DNA of 64,000 nt from Kistimonas sp964291505 (GCA_964291505.2 OZ220199.1:620001-684000), one strand, 5' to 3'; shown: positions 8,609 to 17,509, counted from the first letter of the stretch. The notes: generated by a model from the letters alone, not told the origin. Program-made: numbers and translations.

Positions 8609-9808
8609 TCAGGCAAGCAGATCAATAAACAACCGAATAACAACACTGTTCACAATATCGATAAAGAACGCTCCCGCCAGCGGCACCACAATAAAGGCCT
8701 TAGGCGATGCCCCATAGTGTTGTGTCACAGCCGTCATGTTCGCCATAGCATTCGGGGTTGCCCCCAAACCGATACCGACCATCCCTGAACTCATCACCGC
8801 TGCGTCGAAGTCCCGCCCCAGCAACCGGTAAACTACAAACCAAGTAAAGGTCAGCATCAGGCATGTCTGGACCATTAACAAGATAAACAACGGTCCGGCC
8901 ATACTGGCGAGGGTCCAGAGCTGCATGCTCATAAGCGACATCGCCAGGAACAACCCCAGGCAGACATCGCTGATCACGGCCAAAGAAGGCACCGTCGACG
9001 ACCACTGTTGCTTACGGAACACTTTGGGAATCAGGTTGGTCACCAAGATCCCGGCAAACAGGCACCCGACAAACTCCGGTATCTGTATACCCATACTGAC
9101 AAGCCAACGAGCACTCGTCGCGCCAGCGACCATGGCCAATACCAGCGTAAACAACGCCAACAGGGTATTTTCCGCATCTATCGGCTCATGTTCCTCGTTA
9201 TAACGGCTACCAATGGTGATGTGTTCTTTGCTGCTCGACTTGAGGCGGTTGATGCGAATCAATCGTTCGGCCAGTGGTCCACCGGTAAACCCACCCAGCA
9301 CCAGGCCAAATGTGGCACAAACGGTACCCAGCTCCATGGCGTTGGTGATCCCGTATTTCTCGAAAACCGGCGCCCAGGCGATCGCCGTTCCATGTCCGCC
9401 ACTCAGGGACACCGAACCGCTGATCAGTCCAATCAATGGATCAAGCCCCAGCAGGCTGGCAATCGTGACACCGACAGTATTCTGGAATAGCAATGCCAGA
9501 ATCAGTAGCCCCAGAAATATCACCAGGGTTCTGCCGCCTTGTACCAAGGTGTCGAGCTTGGCAGATAGTCCAAGACTGGTAAAAAACGCCAGCAACAGGG
9601 AATCACGCAGCGTGGTATCAAAGACAACATCCACCCCTTCAACAGCATGGAGCAAACCAAGCACGATGGATGCAAACAACCCGCCCGTCACCGGTTCGGG
9701 AATATCATAATTACGGAAGAAAGGGACGCGTCGGTTAATGAACTTGCCGATAAACAGCACCAGAATTGCAATCAGCAGTGTCCTGTGGGTAGACAGCTCA
9801 ACTACCAA
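8609..9808 (-). CDS. gltS: sodium/glutamate symporter
   Basis: This 399-residue protein is a GltS-type Na+:glutamate symporter of the inner membrane. It has about ten hydrophobic helices and the family motifs PEPVTGGL near the N terminus, SLSGGHGTAIAWAP in the first re-entrant loop, and GMVGIGLGATPNAMANM in the second, the inverted-repeat pair that forms the substrate site. The start is inferred to be TTG 9808, since AAGGAG lies six bases upstream and no in-frame ATG precedes the first helix. The gene is monocistronic with a terminator at 8559-8589. Confidence 0.93.
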   Translation of the reverse strand: MVVELSTHRTLLIAILVLFIGKFINRRVPFFRNYDIPEPVTGGLFASIVLGLLHAVEGVDVVFDTTLRDSLLLAFFTSLGLSAKLDTLVQGGRTLVIFLGLLILALLFQNTVGVTIASLLGLDPLIGLISGSVSLSGGHGTAIAWAPVFEKYGITNAMELGTVCATFGLVLGGFTGGPLAERLIRINRLKSSSKEHITIGSRYNEEHEPIDAENTLLALFTLVLAMVAGATSARWLVSMGIQIPEFVGCLFAGILVTNLIPKVFRKQQWSSTVPSLAVISDVCLGLFLAMSLMSMQLWTLASMAGPLFILLMVQTCLMLTFTWFVVYRLLGRDFDAAVMSSGMVGIGLGATPNAMANMTAVTQHYGASPKAFIVVPLAGAFFIDIVNSVVIRLFIDLLA

Positions 9809-10150
9809 ACCAGACTCCTTTATCAGATGGGAAAGGCTGGTCTTCTGCCTGCATTCCCTCCCGGCAGTGTTCAGTCGTCCGCTCAGTGGGGGCGGGCATC
9901 ATTCATGGGAACACCGAAAGACTGTGCAAACTAATAACGTTCACTGTGCACAATCCATGGTCACGCTCGGGGAGTTTCTGGGAATGGAAGCAAAGTACCA
10001 GGAAAAAAGGCTGGCAACGCTAACACACAGTAGGACACGTGTCATTGCTTTCCATGGTAACGACTATAGACCCGTTATCATGGTTTAGCTGGCTTAGGGC
10101 GCTAAAAAGCCGGATAAATCCGGCTTTTTCATAGTTTGAATCCGTCAGAA
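9809..10150. other. 342-bp intergenic region upstream of gltS
   Basis: The region separates gltS from the end of the Tim44-like gene and should contain the gltS promoter. An 8-bp direct repeat ACTGTGCA occurs at 9921-9928 and 9943-9950, with copies 22 bp apart, about two helical turns, which would suit a dimeric regulator. A 43-codon frame at 9957-10088 has no Shine-Dalgarno sequence and is not called. A terminator lies at 10104-10129. Confidence 0.4.
10104..10129 (-). terminator. Rho-independent terminator after the Tim44-like gene
   Basis: The 7-bp stem 10108-10114/10119-10125 has a TAAA loop and A/T runs on both flanks. It follows the stop of the minus-strand Tim44-like gene. Confidence 0.85.
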
Positions 10151-11116
10151 TCAGCCTTCGATACCAACAATCAACCAAGGGGCATTGGGCTGATTGAGAT
10201 CCCGCTCCAGATGCCAGATATCGTGAATATCTTCTTCCGTCCCTTCGACGGTATCGCGGTAACAACCAGTAAAGCTGATACTGATCTGCGCGTTGCCGAG
10301 CAAGGTATCAGCACGCACAAGATCGGCATCCACATACATCACTTCGGTGTGCTGGTCACCCGCAAGCGATTGCCTCTCCTGTACCAGCTGCTCAAAGAGC
10401 TCTGGCGCCAGGTATTCCCGCAGGACGCTCTGGTCATTGCGGTTCCAGGCTTCCTGCAGGGTACGGTAATGCTCACGGGCGCCTTTCAGGAATGCGGTAA
10501 GGTCAAAACCCGGCGGCAGGTTCATGGGGACATCATTGTCTGAAAAACCCTGTCCCATGGCAGATACCGGTGTATTGCTGCCACCAGTCAGTTTCTCTGT
10601 GTCAAAACCGGCATCCGGGGTACTGCTATAACGGTTATCCATTGGGGCACCCATGGTGCTGCCAAAATGGCTAGACGACCCATGTCCAGCAAAAGCCGTA
10701 CGACGCTTCATATTCCGGAACAGGGCAAACAGGCCAAATGCCAGCAAGCCGATGATCAGGAAATCCATGATCTGAAATCCGTTAAAAGCCCCACCGCCGA
10801 ATAGCGAGGCCAGCAAACCACCTGCCAACATGCCGCCCAGCAATCCGCCCCACAGGCCGCGATTAGAGGACTTCTGCGTGCCCTGTGCCGATTGCTGCGA
10901 AGATTTCTGTGCATTCTGTGTGGTTGTCGATTTCTGGCCATTCTGGGAATTGCCAAACAGCCCACTGCCTGGCTGGCTCTTGCTGGGCGCAGGTGCCGTC
11001 TTGAACGACTTGCCGAAGCTCTTGCTGCCACCGAATTTCTTGGCTTCCACCATAGGGGCGGAAATCATCAGGGTGGCGGCCAGGAAAACGGTGAACAATG
11101 TTGTTATACGCTTCAT
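10151..11116 (-). CDS. Tim44-like domain membrane protein
   Basis: This 321-residue protein has a signal/anchor sequence (residues 1-25), a low-complexity Ser/Gln/Lys region (about 26-85), a Gly-rich stretch with hydrophobic segments (GGLLGGMLAGGLLASLFGGGAF and a helix ending FALFRNMKRR, about 88-140), a linker, and a C-terminal Tim44/MBA1-like domain (about 205-321; FLKGAREHYRTLQEAWNRND and DIWHLERDLN). Bacterial Tim44-like proteins are inner-membrane proteins of uncertain role; in mitochondria the fold helps recruit the import motor. It appears to be transcribed alone. Function beyond membrane association is unknown. Confidence 0.85.
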   Translation of the reverse strand: MKRITTLFTVFLAATLMISAPMVEAKKFGGSKSFGKSFKTAPAPSKSQPGSGLFGNSQNGQKSTTTQNAQKSSQQSAQGTQKSSNRGLWGGLLGGMLAGGLLASLFGGGAFNGFQIMDFLIIGLLAFGLFALFRNMKRRTAFAGHGSSSHFGSTMGAPMDNRYSSTPDAGFDTEKLTGGSNTPVSAMGQGFSDNDVPMNLPPGFDLTAFLKGAREHYRTLQEAWNRNDQSVLREYLAPELFEQLVQERQSLAGDQHTEVMYVDADLVRADTLLGNAQISISFTGCYRDTVEGTEEDIHDIWHLERDLNQPNAPWLIVGIEG

Positions 11117-11361
11117 AGTGCTCTGTTACTCACTGAACCAGAGTCGCCATGCTATGCGGTTTGTAATTTTTTTCAATGGTTATTAAGTGAACAAGCGTCG
11201 TATGTTGCGATAAACCTGTCCCTCTATGCACGTCGTCGTCAGCCATACAGACAGGGTAGCCAGCCATGCTGCCGAACTTTCAGGGTTATGGTTTCGTCAT
11301 GAAACCTTGATCAAATCCCAACATCTAAGGATGTTGTTGACTAGAACACAGATTAAGGACG

Positions 11362-12270
11362 ATGCAAGAAACTCAAAACAATGGAGCCCCATCAAGCCCA
11401 GCTTTACCCGATTCTGCCGCCACCCAAGGCTCCCCCCAACCGGGTCCCAGTCATAGAGATGCGTCAGTGCCAACCGTGCAGCAATCAGGCAGCCTGCAAA
11501 CGGATATGAGGGCCAACCGGCCTATCGCAAATTTCACGGTCACGCAAATCAGTCATTACAGGCAGGCATCCTTGAATATACCCGTTATTCCCTTTGGGGG
11601 AATGATACAGATACCGATTGATATCCAGACGATCGAAAATAATCTGGCAATTCTTAATCCCAGTCGCCCTTATCCTGCTCTCAATGCAACCCAAAATGTG
11701 CACACGGTTGATCAGGCTCCCTCAGGACAGGCCTGTGTATATCGCACCCATGAACCACTTCTTGAAAGAATGATTCATGATTTGAAAGCAGCCAGAGAAG
11801 CGCTAACAACGAAAACTGTGCAAGAAAGGAATCAAATCGCTATCAATACGAAGTTACCTGTGGCTATCATTCAAACATGGTTAAACCATCAAGAATTACC
11901 AGCTAATGTCCAAGTGAAAGCCTTTATTGCACTGGCAGAGTACGCAAATGCAACATGTAGCTATGGCATCGCAGCTTCAATTTATGAATTATTATTAGGC
12001 AGACTACCCCATCACCCACTGAGAGATCATATTCAGTTATCCCACATAACCAAGGATGATCACACTCGTCTGGATTGGTTTGTGATGCTGGCAAACAATA
12101 AGAAAGACCTTTATTTATTAACTGCCATGCTTGGCGATATCTATACTCAGTATCAACTAGCCATCGAGTTAAATGACATCAAAGCAATCATCGAGGTTTT
12201 TAAAGAACGGAATATATTTTTATCAACATCACAAGATGTGTTGTTTAGAAAAATATTCTACAACGCCTAG
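11362..12270 (+). CDS. orphan protein with disordered N terminus, effector-like
   Basis: I do not recognise this 302-residue protein. AAGGAC lies five bases before the ATG. Residues 1-55 are Pro/Ser/Gln-rich and look disordered (QETQNNGAPSSPALPDSAA). There is no signal peptide. Residues 120-302 are predicted helical, with alternating amphipathic helices (ANVQVKAFIALAEYANATC, GIAASIYELLLGRLP, LYLLTAMLGDIYTQY) that could be a short helical-repeat fold. A disordered Ser/Pro N terminus, lower GC and no family recognised by eye fit a type III effector or a lineage-specific orphan. The upstream 245 bases show no clear promoter. Confidence 0.65.
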   Translation: MQETQNNGAPSSPALPDSAATQGSPQPGPSHRDASVPTVQQSGSLQTDMRANRPIANFTVTQISHYRQASLNIPVIPFGGMIQIPIDIQTIENNLAILNPSRPYPALNATQNVHTVDQAPSGQACVYRTHEPLLERMIHDLKAAREALTTKTVQERNQIAINTKLPVAIIQTWLNHQELPANVQVKAFIALAEYANATCSYGIAASIYELLLGRLPHHPLRDHIQLSHITKDDHTRLDWFVMLANNKKDLYLLTAMLGDIYTQYQLAIELNDIKAIIEVFKERNIFLSTSQDVLFRKIFYNA

Positions 12271-12293
12271 TTATAAGCGCTTGATAGCGTTTT

Positions 12294-13157
12294 TCACCCG
12301 ACTTCATCGTTGACCAAAGCCGTAAACAAGGGATGATCCTGAAGGTTACGGAAAGCACTTTCCTTTTCGAGTTCGTCTTTCAACGCTGGAGACTTCTCAA
12401 TGGCGAGAGTGATATCACGCACTGCCGCCTCCTGCTGCCCCAGCTCCGCCTCGGCACAGGCACGCTGCCAGTATGCCAACGGATAATCCGCATCGTGCTC
12501 AATGGCCTGGTTTGAGAGCGACAACGCCCAGCGGGTTTCTCCCAAATCCATCAATACATCCGCCTTGTAAGTCAGTGCTTCCACGTCTTCGGGGTTAATT
12601 TCCAGGATCTGGTCATAAATGTTGATCTGTTCATGCAGGCTGGATTCCAGCCCCGCCCGCATCCAGAGCGAATGGATCTGGTTTGTTTCCGAAATTTTTT
12701 CCTGGGCGGCAAGAATCTGCTCCGAACGCACCTTGAGTTTGCGCTCCACATCATACAAACGCTGCTCATATTCACCGGTCAGCTTGGAGACTTTGCGCTC
12801 AACCGTTGCCTCAACGTTTTCCTGAACTTCGCGCAGGGAACGCCAACCCAGCAAGACCAGAATGGACGCTGCCCCTGTAATGATAAAAAAGATATTGTTG
12901 GTCGTGTCCGTGGTATAGCGCATGGCGCGATCCGAGGCGTCCAGTCGGGCTTCTGCCACTTTTTCCGCCATCTCTGCCCGCATAGACTGCAACTGCTGAC
13001 GCAACAGTTTCAGTTCATCCAGTATGTAACGCTCAATGAACGGCTTGTAGAGGGGTTCATCAATCGATTCTGCTACAGGGATTGGCTCCTGTGCCTGTAC
13101 GTTACTCAGCGTAATCAGGATAAGCGTCAGGGTTGCCAGCAGAGAGTGTTTGATCAT
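12294..13157 (-). CDS. membrane-anchored TPR protein
   Basis: This 287-residue protein has a signal peptide (1-22), a periplasmic coiled-coil segment (about 40-75), a transmembrane helix (about 87-106, NIFFIITGAASILVLLGW), a second coiled coil (about 110-155), and two to three TPR-like repeats in the C-terminal half (NPEDVEALTYKADVLMDLGE and DYPLAYWQRACAEAELGQ). TPRs bind partner proteins; which partner is unknown. The ATG at 13157 has AAGGA 12 bases upstream. It is divergent from mpl, from which it is separated by a palindrome-rich region. Confidence 0.8.
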   Translation of the reverse strand: MIKHSLLATLTLILITLSNVQAQEPIPVAESIDEPLYKPFIERYILDELKLLRQQLQSMRAEMAEKVAEARLDASDRAMRYTTDTTNNIFFIITGAASILVLLGWRSLREVQENVEATVERKVSKLTGEYEQRLYDVERKLKVRSEQILAAQEKISETNQIHSLWMRAGLESSLHEQINIYDQILEINPEDVEALTYKADVLMDLGETRWALSLSNQAIEHDADYPLAYWQRACAEAELGQQEAAVRDITLAIEKSPALKDELEKESAFRNLQDHPLFTALVNDEVG

Positions 13158-13265
13158 TTCAGGCCTATTCCTTCAGTCCATAAAATACAGCGTAGAACGC
13201 CTGTTCAAATTAAAAAGGCTTTTCCTGTCATGGCATGAAGATTGTTGTTGTATCTGCCAAACATT

Positions 13266-13287
13266 CAGTGATCAAATCCGATCACTG
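13266..13287. promoter_or_regulatory. inverted repeat CAGTGATC-N6-GATCACTG
   Basis: Perfect 8-bp arms (13266-13273 and 13280-13287) flank a 6-bp spacer. It could be an operator or a hairpin in the 5' leader of the minus-strand TPR gene. The bases after it (TTATCTTTTT) also resemble a weak plus-strand terminator, but no plus-strand gene lies just upstream. Confidence 0.4.
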
Positions 13288-13356
13288 TTATCTTTTTATG
13301 TCTCATTTTTACCTTATCCGTCTGACGTTATCGTGACAGCGAAACACCACCAAACC

Positions 13357-13374
13357 AGTGCGATATATCGCACT
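13357..13374. promoter_or_regulatory. 18-bp perfect palindrome, operator candidate
   Basis: AGTGCGATATATCGCACT is a perfect, spacer-free palindrome about 110 bp upstream of the mpl start. Its symmetry and length suit a dimeric helix-turn-helix regulator. The regulator is unknown. Confidence 0.45.
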
Positions 13375-13483
13375 CTAGCCACACACAACCGCTCTGTTCT
13401 TGCTGTCACCAGACTGCCCCCGTTAATATCAACTATGTTTTCGGCCATTTTCATGGTCTGCGATCATTTCCGAGGACGATCTC

Positions 13484-14851
13484 TTGCACGTACATATTCT
13501 GGGTATCTGTGGCACCTTCATGGGCAGCCTGGCGCTGCTGGCCAGGGAACTGGGCATTCATGTCACCGGTTCTGACCAGAACGTCTACCCTCCCATGAGC
13601 ACCCAGCTGGAAGAGCAGGGCATTGCACTGGTGGAAGGCTACAACCCGGAGCAGTTCAACCCCCGCCCCGATCTTGTGGTGATCGGGAATGCCATGTCCC
13701 GCGGCAACCCTGCCGTCGAATTTGTGTTGAACGAAGGGATTCCCTACACCTCCGGCCCCCGGTTCATGGCTGACCATATCCTCAGGGATCGCTGGGTCAT
13801 GGCGGTGGCGGGCACCCATGGCAAAACCACCACATCTGCCATGCTGGCTGTCATCCTTGAACATGCCGGCATGTCACCGGGATTCCTGATTGGCGGCGTA
13901 CCGGCAGATTTTGGTCTTTCAGCCCGCATGGGAAGTACTCCTTTCTTTGTGATCGAGGCAGACGAATACGACACCGCCTTTTTCGACAAACGTTCCAAGT
14001 TTGTACATTACCGACCTCGCACGGCCATTCTGAACAACCTGGAATTTGATCATGCGGATATCTTTGAGAATCTCGGTGCTATCCAGAAACAGTTCCACCA
14101 CCTTGTTCGCACCATTCCCGGCAATGGCCTGATCATCAAGCCGGCGGATGACGCCAACCTGAATGCCGTCATCGACATGGGCTGCTGGAGCAACATCAGC
14201 AACATGGGGCCAGACAGTGACTGGCAGGCCATTCCTATTGCCGACGATGGTTCTCATTTTGCCATCAGCCATTGCAGCACAACGCAGGGCGAAGTCTGCT
14301 GGAGCCAGACGGGTCGCCATAACATGCATAACGCGCTGGCTGCGATCATTGCCGCACGGCATGTCGGCGTGCAGCCCGCCCTTGCCTGTGAGGCTCTGTC
14401 TGGATTTCGCGGTGTGAAACGTCGAATGGAATTACTGGCAGAAGTCGACGGCATCTCTGTGTATGACGACTTCGCTCACCACCCCACCGCCATTGCCACC
14501 ACGCTGGAAGGCCTGCGGGCCAGGGTTGGCACAGACACTACGATTCACGCCGTCATTGAACCCCGCTCGAACACCATGAAAATGGGTATCCACAAAGGCC
14601 ACCTAGCCGCAGCGACTGCTGCCGCCAGCCATGTCACCTGGTATGAGCCTGAAGGGTTGGGATGGTCATTGTCAGACGAAATTGCCCACAGTCCGGTACC
14701 GGCTAATGCCGATGCTGATATTGATCATATCGTTGCTACCCTGGTCTCTCAGGCCAAGCCGGGAGATCACCTGGTGATCATGAGCAACGGGGGATTTGGC
14801 GGCCTGCACCAGAAGCTGATTACCGCTCTTAACCAAAAGGCATCCGCATGA
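13484..14851 (+). CDS. mpl: UDP-N-acetylmuramate:L-alanyl-gamma-D-glutamyl-meso-diaminopimelate ligase
   Basis: This 455-residue Mur-ligase reattaches the recycled murein tripeptide to UDP-MurNAc, feeding peptidoglycan recycling in the cytosol. Domains in order: N-terminal UDP-binding Rossmann-like domain (HILGICGTFMGSLA), central ATPase domain with P-loop AGTHGKTTT near residue 110, and C-terminal ligase domain with YDDFAHHPTAI. The start is inferred as TTG 13484 with GAGGA seven bases upstream; no in-frame ATG lies before the conserved HILGICGT. The stop overlaps the ubiX start by four bases (ATGA), so the two are translationally coupled. Confidence 0.95.
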   Translation: MHVHILGICGTFMGSLALLARELGIHVTGSDQNVYPPMSTQLEEQGIALVEGYNPEQFNPRPDLVVIGNAMSRGNPAVEFVLNEGIPYTSGPRFMADHILRDRWVMAVAGTHGKTTTSAMLAVILEHAGMSPGFLIGGVPADFGLSARMGSTPFFVIEADEYDTAFFDKRSKFVHYRPRTAILNNLEFDHADIFENLGAIQKQFHHLVRTIPGNGLIIKPADDANLNAVIDMGCWSNISNMGPDSDWQAIPIADDGSHFAISHCSTTQGEVCWSQTGRHNMHNALAAIIAARHVGVQPALACEALSGFRGVKRRMELLAEVDGISVYDDFAHHPTAIATTLEGLRARVGTDTTIHAVIEPRSNTMKMGIHKGHLAAATAAASHVTWYEPEGLGWSLSDEIAHSPVPANADADIDHIVATLVSQAKPGDHLVIMSNGGFGGLHQKLITALNQKASA

Positions 14852-15468
14852 GCCAGATGCCCGAACAGCCACAAACCGTCACCCTGGCGCTAACCGGTGC
14901 CTCCGGCGTTCAATATGGCCTGCGATTGCTGGAATGCCTGGTTGCGGCCAATTGCCAGGTTTACTTCCTGCTCTCCAAGGCAGCTCGTGTGGTGATTGCC
15001 ACCGAAACCAACCTGAAGCTGCCTTCGAATCGTCAGGAATTGCAGGCGTTCCTGACAGACCGGTATCGTGCCCAACCTGACCAGATTCGTGTACTGGGCA
15101 ACGAACAGTGGATGTCAGCTGTCGCCTCCGGCAGTGGAGCGCCATCACAGATGGTGGTTTGCCCGGCCAGTACCGGCACATTGTCGGCCATCGCTACCGG
15201 TGCGAGTAACAATCTGATCGAGCGCGCCGCGGATGTTGCCCTGAAAGAGCGACGTCAGTTGATCATCGTGCCCCGGGAAACCCCTTACTCAGCGATACAC
15301 CTGGAACACATGTTGTCACTGACCCGCATGGGTGCGGTGATTCTCCCGGCCAGCCCCGGTTTTTACAATCAGCCTGCAACAGTGGATGACATGGTGGACT
15401 TTATAGTTGCCAGAATTCTGAATCATCTGGGAATCGCTCAGAACCTGATGCCAAGGTGGGGGGAGTAA
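14848..15468 (+). CDS. ubiX: flavin prenyltransferase
   Basis: This 206-residue enzyme makes prenylated FMN from FMN and dimethylallyl monophosphate, the cofactor of the UbiD decarboxylase in ubiquinone synthesis. Motifs match UbiX: LTGASGVQYGLRLLE at the N terminus (flavin phosphate loop), VCPASTGTLSAIATGASNNLIERAADV trimmed in the middle, and VPRETPYSAIHLEHML with the substrate phosphate ligands. It overlaps mpl by four bases, an arrangement also seen in related gammaproteobacteria. A hairpin at the stop codon separates it from the convergent gap gene. Confidence 0.95.
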   Translation: MSQMPEQPQTVTLALTGASGVQYGLRLLECLVAANCQVYFLLSKAARVVIATETNLKLPSNRQELQAFLTDRYRAQPDQIRVLGNEQWMSAVASGSGAPSQMVVCPASTGTLSAIATGASNNLIERAADVALKERRQLIIVPRETPYSAIHLEHMLSLTRMGAVILPASPGFYNQPATVDDMVDFIVARILNHLGIAQNLMPRWGE

Positions 15469-15480
15469 TCCACACTCCCC
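15460..15480. terminator. hairpin between convergent ubiX and gap
   Basis: A 7-bp stem (15460-15466 with 15474-15480) spans the ubiX stop codon with a 7-nt loop. The gap gene ends at 15482. No T run is present, so it may act as a bidirectional pause or stabiliser. Confidence 0.4.
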
Positions 15481-15481
15481 A

Positions 15482-16489
15482 TCAGGCTGCGTTGATCAAG
15501 GCCAGCGTGTTATCCAGCATACGAACGGAAAATGCCCACTCATTGTCGTACCAGGCCATCACCTTAACCTGCTGTCCCTGCACCTTTGTCAGGCTCGCAT
15601 CAAACACGGACGATGCCGGGTTATGGTTAAAATCCATGGAGACCAGTGACTCATCATTGACAGCCAGCACAGGGTTTTTCTGACTGCCGCTTCGTACTGC
15701 GTCATTCACCTCTTCAACCGTTGTCGTACGGCTGGCAACAAAACAGAAATCCACCAGTGATACATTGATGGTGGGAACCCTCACCGCCAGCCCGTTTATT
15801 TTTCCCGCCAGATCAGGTAATACCAGTCCCACTGCTTCCGCCGCACCGGTTTTCGTGGGAATCATATTCAGCGCTGCGGCCCGTGCGCGATAAAGATCGG
15901 AATGGTAGACGTCAGTCAGACGCTGATCATTGGTATAAGCATGAATGGTCGTCATCAGGCCGGAATCAATGCCCACAGCGTCATGCAGTACCGCCGCGAC
16001 CGGCGCCAGGCAGTTCGTGGTGCAGGATGCACAGGAAATAATCCGATGTGCTGATGTGAGTATGCTGTCATTCACGCCGTACACAATAGTGGCGTCAGGA
16101 TCCTTGGCAGGGGCAGAAATAATCACTTTTGAAGCCCCGGCTTCCAGATGTTTGCCAGCACCTGCCTGATCCCGAAACACACCCGTACATTCGTGGACCA
16201 CCTCAACACCCAGAGATTGCCAGGGCAGACGGGCAGGATCTTTTTCTGAATAACAACGGATGGGTTCACCATCAACCGTGAGGCAATCGCCTTCTACACC
16301 GACACTACATCCAAACCGACCATGCGTCGTATCATACTGAAGGAGATGTGCATTGATCCGGGCATCACCCAGATCATTGATAGCAACCACCCTGATGCCT
16401 TTCTGCCGATAACCGTGCTCATAGACCGCTCTGAGCACATTGCGTCCGATTCTGCCGAAACCGTTAATAGCCAGATTGATTTCGCGCAT
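15482..16489 (-). CDS. gap: glyceraldehyde-3-phosphate dehydrogenase, type I
   Basis: This 335-residue enzyme oxidises glyceraldehyde 3-phosphate to 1,3-bisphosphoglycerate with NAD. The Rossmann motif INGFGRIGRNVLRA, the NAD-type Asp in VAINDLGD, the catalytic Cys in SCASCTTNCLAP (about residue 150) and HAYTNDQRLTD match GapA-like proteins. SMDFNHNPASSVFDAS near the end also favours GAPDH. Erythrose-4-phosphate dehydrogenase (Epd) is the main alternative, as the HLLQYDTTHGRF segment is shared, but the HAYTNDQ segment argues against it. The ATG at 16489 has AAGG about eight bases upstream and is preferred over a GTG three codons earlier. Confidence 0.88.
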   Translation of the reverse strand: MREINLAINGFGRIGRNVLRAVYEHGYRQKGIRVVAINDLGDARINAHLLQYDTTHGRFGCSVGVEGDCLTVDGEPIRCYSEKDPARLPWQSLGVEVVHECTGVFRDQAGAGKHLEAGASKVIISAPAKDPDATIVYGVNDSILTSAHRIISCASCTTNCLAPVAAVLHDAVGIDSGLMTTIHAYTNDQRLTDVYHSDLYRARAAALNMIPTKTGAAEAVGLVLPDLAGKINGLAVRVPTINVSLVDFCFVASRTTTVEEVNDAVRSGSQKNPVLAVNDESLVSMDFNHNPASSVFDASLTKVQGQQVKVMAWYDNEWAFSVRMLDNTLALINAA

Positions 16490-16522
16490 CTTACACACCT
16501 TTTGTCGTTTATTAGCTCACGC

Positions 16523-16547
16523 AAGCAACAGGCACGCCTCGTTGCTT
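16523..16547. other. hairpin between gap and its minus-strand neighbour
   Basis: Arms 16523-16529 and 16541-16547 pair perfectly, and an inner AGGC/GCCT pair extends the stem with a single bulge. It has no T run. It lies 34 bases upstream of the gap start and 23 bases past the end of the 312-residue gene, so it may be a weak terminator or an RNA processing site. Confidence 0.35.
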
Positions 16548-16570
16548 CCTGGCTTTTAAAAGTAGATGAC

Positions 16571-17509
16571 TCAGGGGGAAAGGGCAGGATTTAGTCCCTG
16601 GGCAGGATCCAATTGCTTCAGCCAACTGGCCACAGCATCCAACATCACGGCCAGAGACTGATCTTTCGTGATGCCCGGCGCAACCGTTTCCAGATAAAAC
16701 CCATCAGCCAGTTCATCCCGCACCACCGCATGTTGATAAGCGGCATGGGGCTGTGTGGACACCATTAATACCGAGCCTGCTGCTGGACGATTCTGCAGCC
16801 AGCTCCTGACCGTATCCCGGGTGTTCGGACGAAGCCATTGCTGATGCTGCCAGGTTCTTGCGGTATCAATAAAATCCACGGGCAGTTTGCGCATAGACTG
16901 GGGCAGATCCGCATACAGGTACAACAACCGCGCCGCTTCTGTTTCGTGCATGGGGGCTGCATCACCGGAAAAGTGGGCAACATCAGTTTTCTGCTGGAGA
17001 GACTTCATCAATGACTGAAAATGATCGGCGGAAGGATCCAGCGGTCGCTGCCCCGTCAGAAAGACCAGACGGTTAAACCGTACCCCTTCACGCCATAATT
17101 CCGCCAGATAGTGAATACGCTCCAACATGCCCGGACTGGTTGCTCCCAGGATGACACCATAGTCATATTGTTCTTTGACGGGTTTGAGCGCCTGAACAAA
17201 ACCCAGTTGTCGCAGGTCTTCCTGTACTTGGGTTTCCTTATCGGGAGACAAGTCCAGTTCAGCCAGTTCCCAGCGTTCCTGCCCTGGTTTACGCGCCCAG
17301 CGAGAAAACCCCTGAGCAGCTCCCTGCCAGTCCCGGCTGACGGGCATATCCAGATGTTCCTGTAATGAGACCAGCGCCTCCGGCACTGACAATTCCTCTG
17401 TCATTCCCTGACCTGTAAGGAAGAGTGTGATCAACAGCAGTACCACCGCCATCACGCCGGATCGATAGACCGTTTGATGCCTGTGAATAACTGCCTTCTT
17501 CATACGCAT
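16571..17509 (-). CDS. exported protein of unknown function with DUF218-like segment
   Basis: This 312-residue protein starts with a basic N terminus and one hydrophobic segment (about residues 19-35), a signal peptide or anchor. The centre contains YDYGVILGATSPGMLERIHYLAEL and RLVFLTGQRPLDP, which by spacing recall the core of DUF218/ElyC-SanA-like proteins (strand, Gly-rich turn, helix, then a second strand with TG), but the match is weak. Its ATG at 17509 follows the stop of the cupin gene with no gap, so the two genes are co-transcribed and coupled. Function is unknown. Confidence 0.7.
   Translation of the reverse strand: MRMKKAVIHRHQTVYRSGVMAVVLLLITLFLTGQGMTEELSVPEALVSLQEHLDMPVSRDWQGAAQGFSRWARKPGQERWELAELDLSPDKETQVQEDLRQLGFVQALKPVKEQYDYGVILGATSPGMLERIHYLAELWREGVRFNRLVFLTGQRPLDPSADHFQSLMKSLQQKTDVAHFSGDAAPMHETEAARLLYLYADLPQSMRKLPVDFIDTARTWQHQQWLRPNTRDTVRSWLQNRPAAGSVLMVSTQPHAAYQHAVVRDELADGFYLETVAPGITKDQSLAVMLDAVASWLKQLDPAQGLNPALSP

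Larger units (their letters stand above)
13158..13483. other. 326-bp divergent regulatory region between the TPR gene and mpl
   Basis: No gene is seen here. The region carries two notable inverted repeats, listed separately at 13266-13287 and 13357-13374. Either could control one or both divergent genes. No consensus -35/-10 pair stands out. Confidence 0.45.

Noticed and set aside
9957..10088. 43-codon frame ahead of a terminator
   Set aside because: There is no Shine-Dalgarno sequence, and the terminator is explained by the Tim44-like gene on the other strand.
15482..16489. Erythrose-4-phosphate dehydrogenase (Epd) instead of GAPDH
   Set aside because: The HAYTNDQ and DFNHNPASS segments fit GAPDH better, although shared N-terminal motifs leave some doubt.
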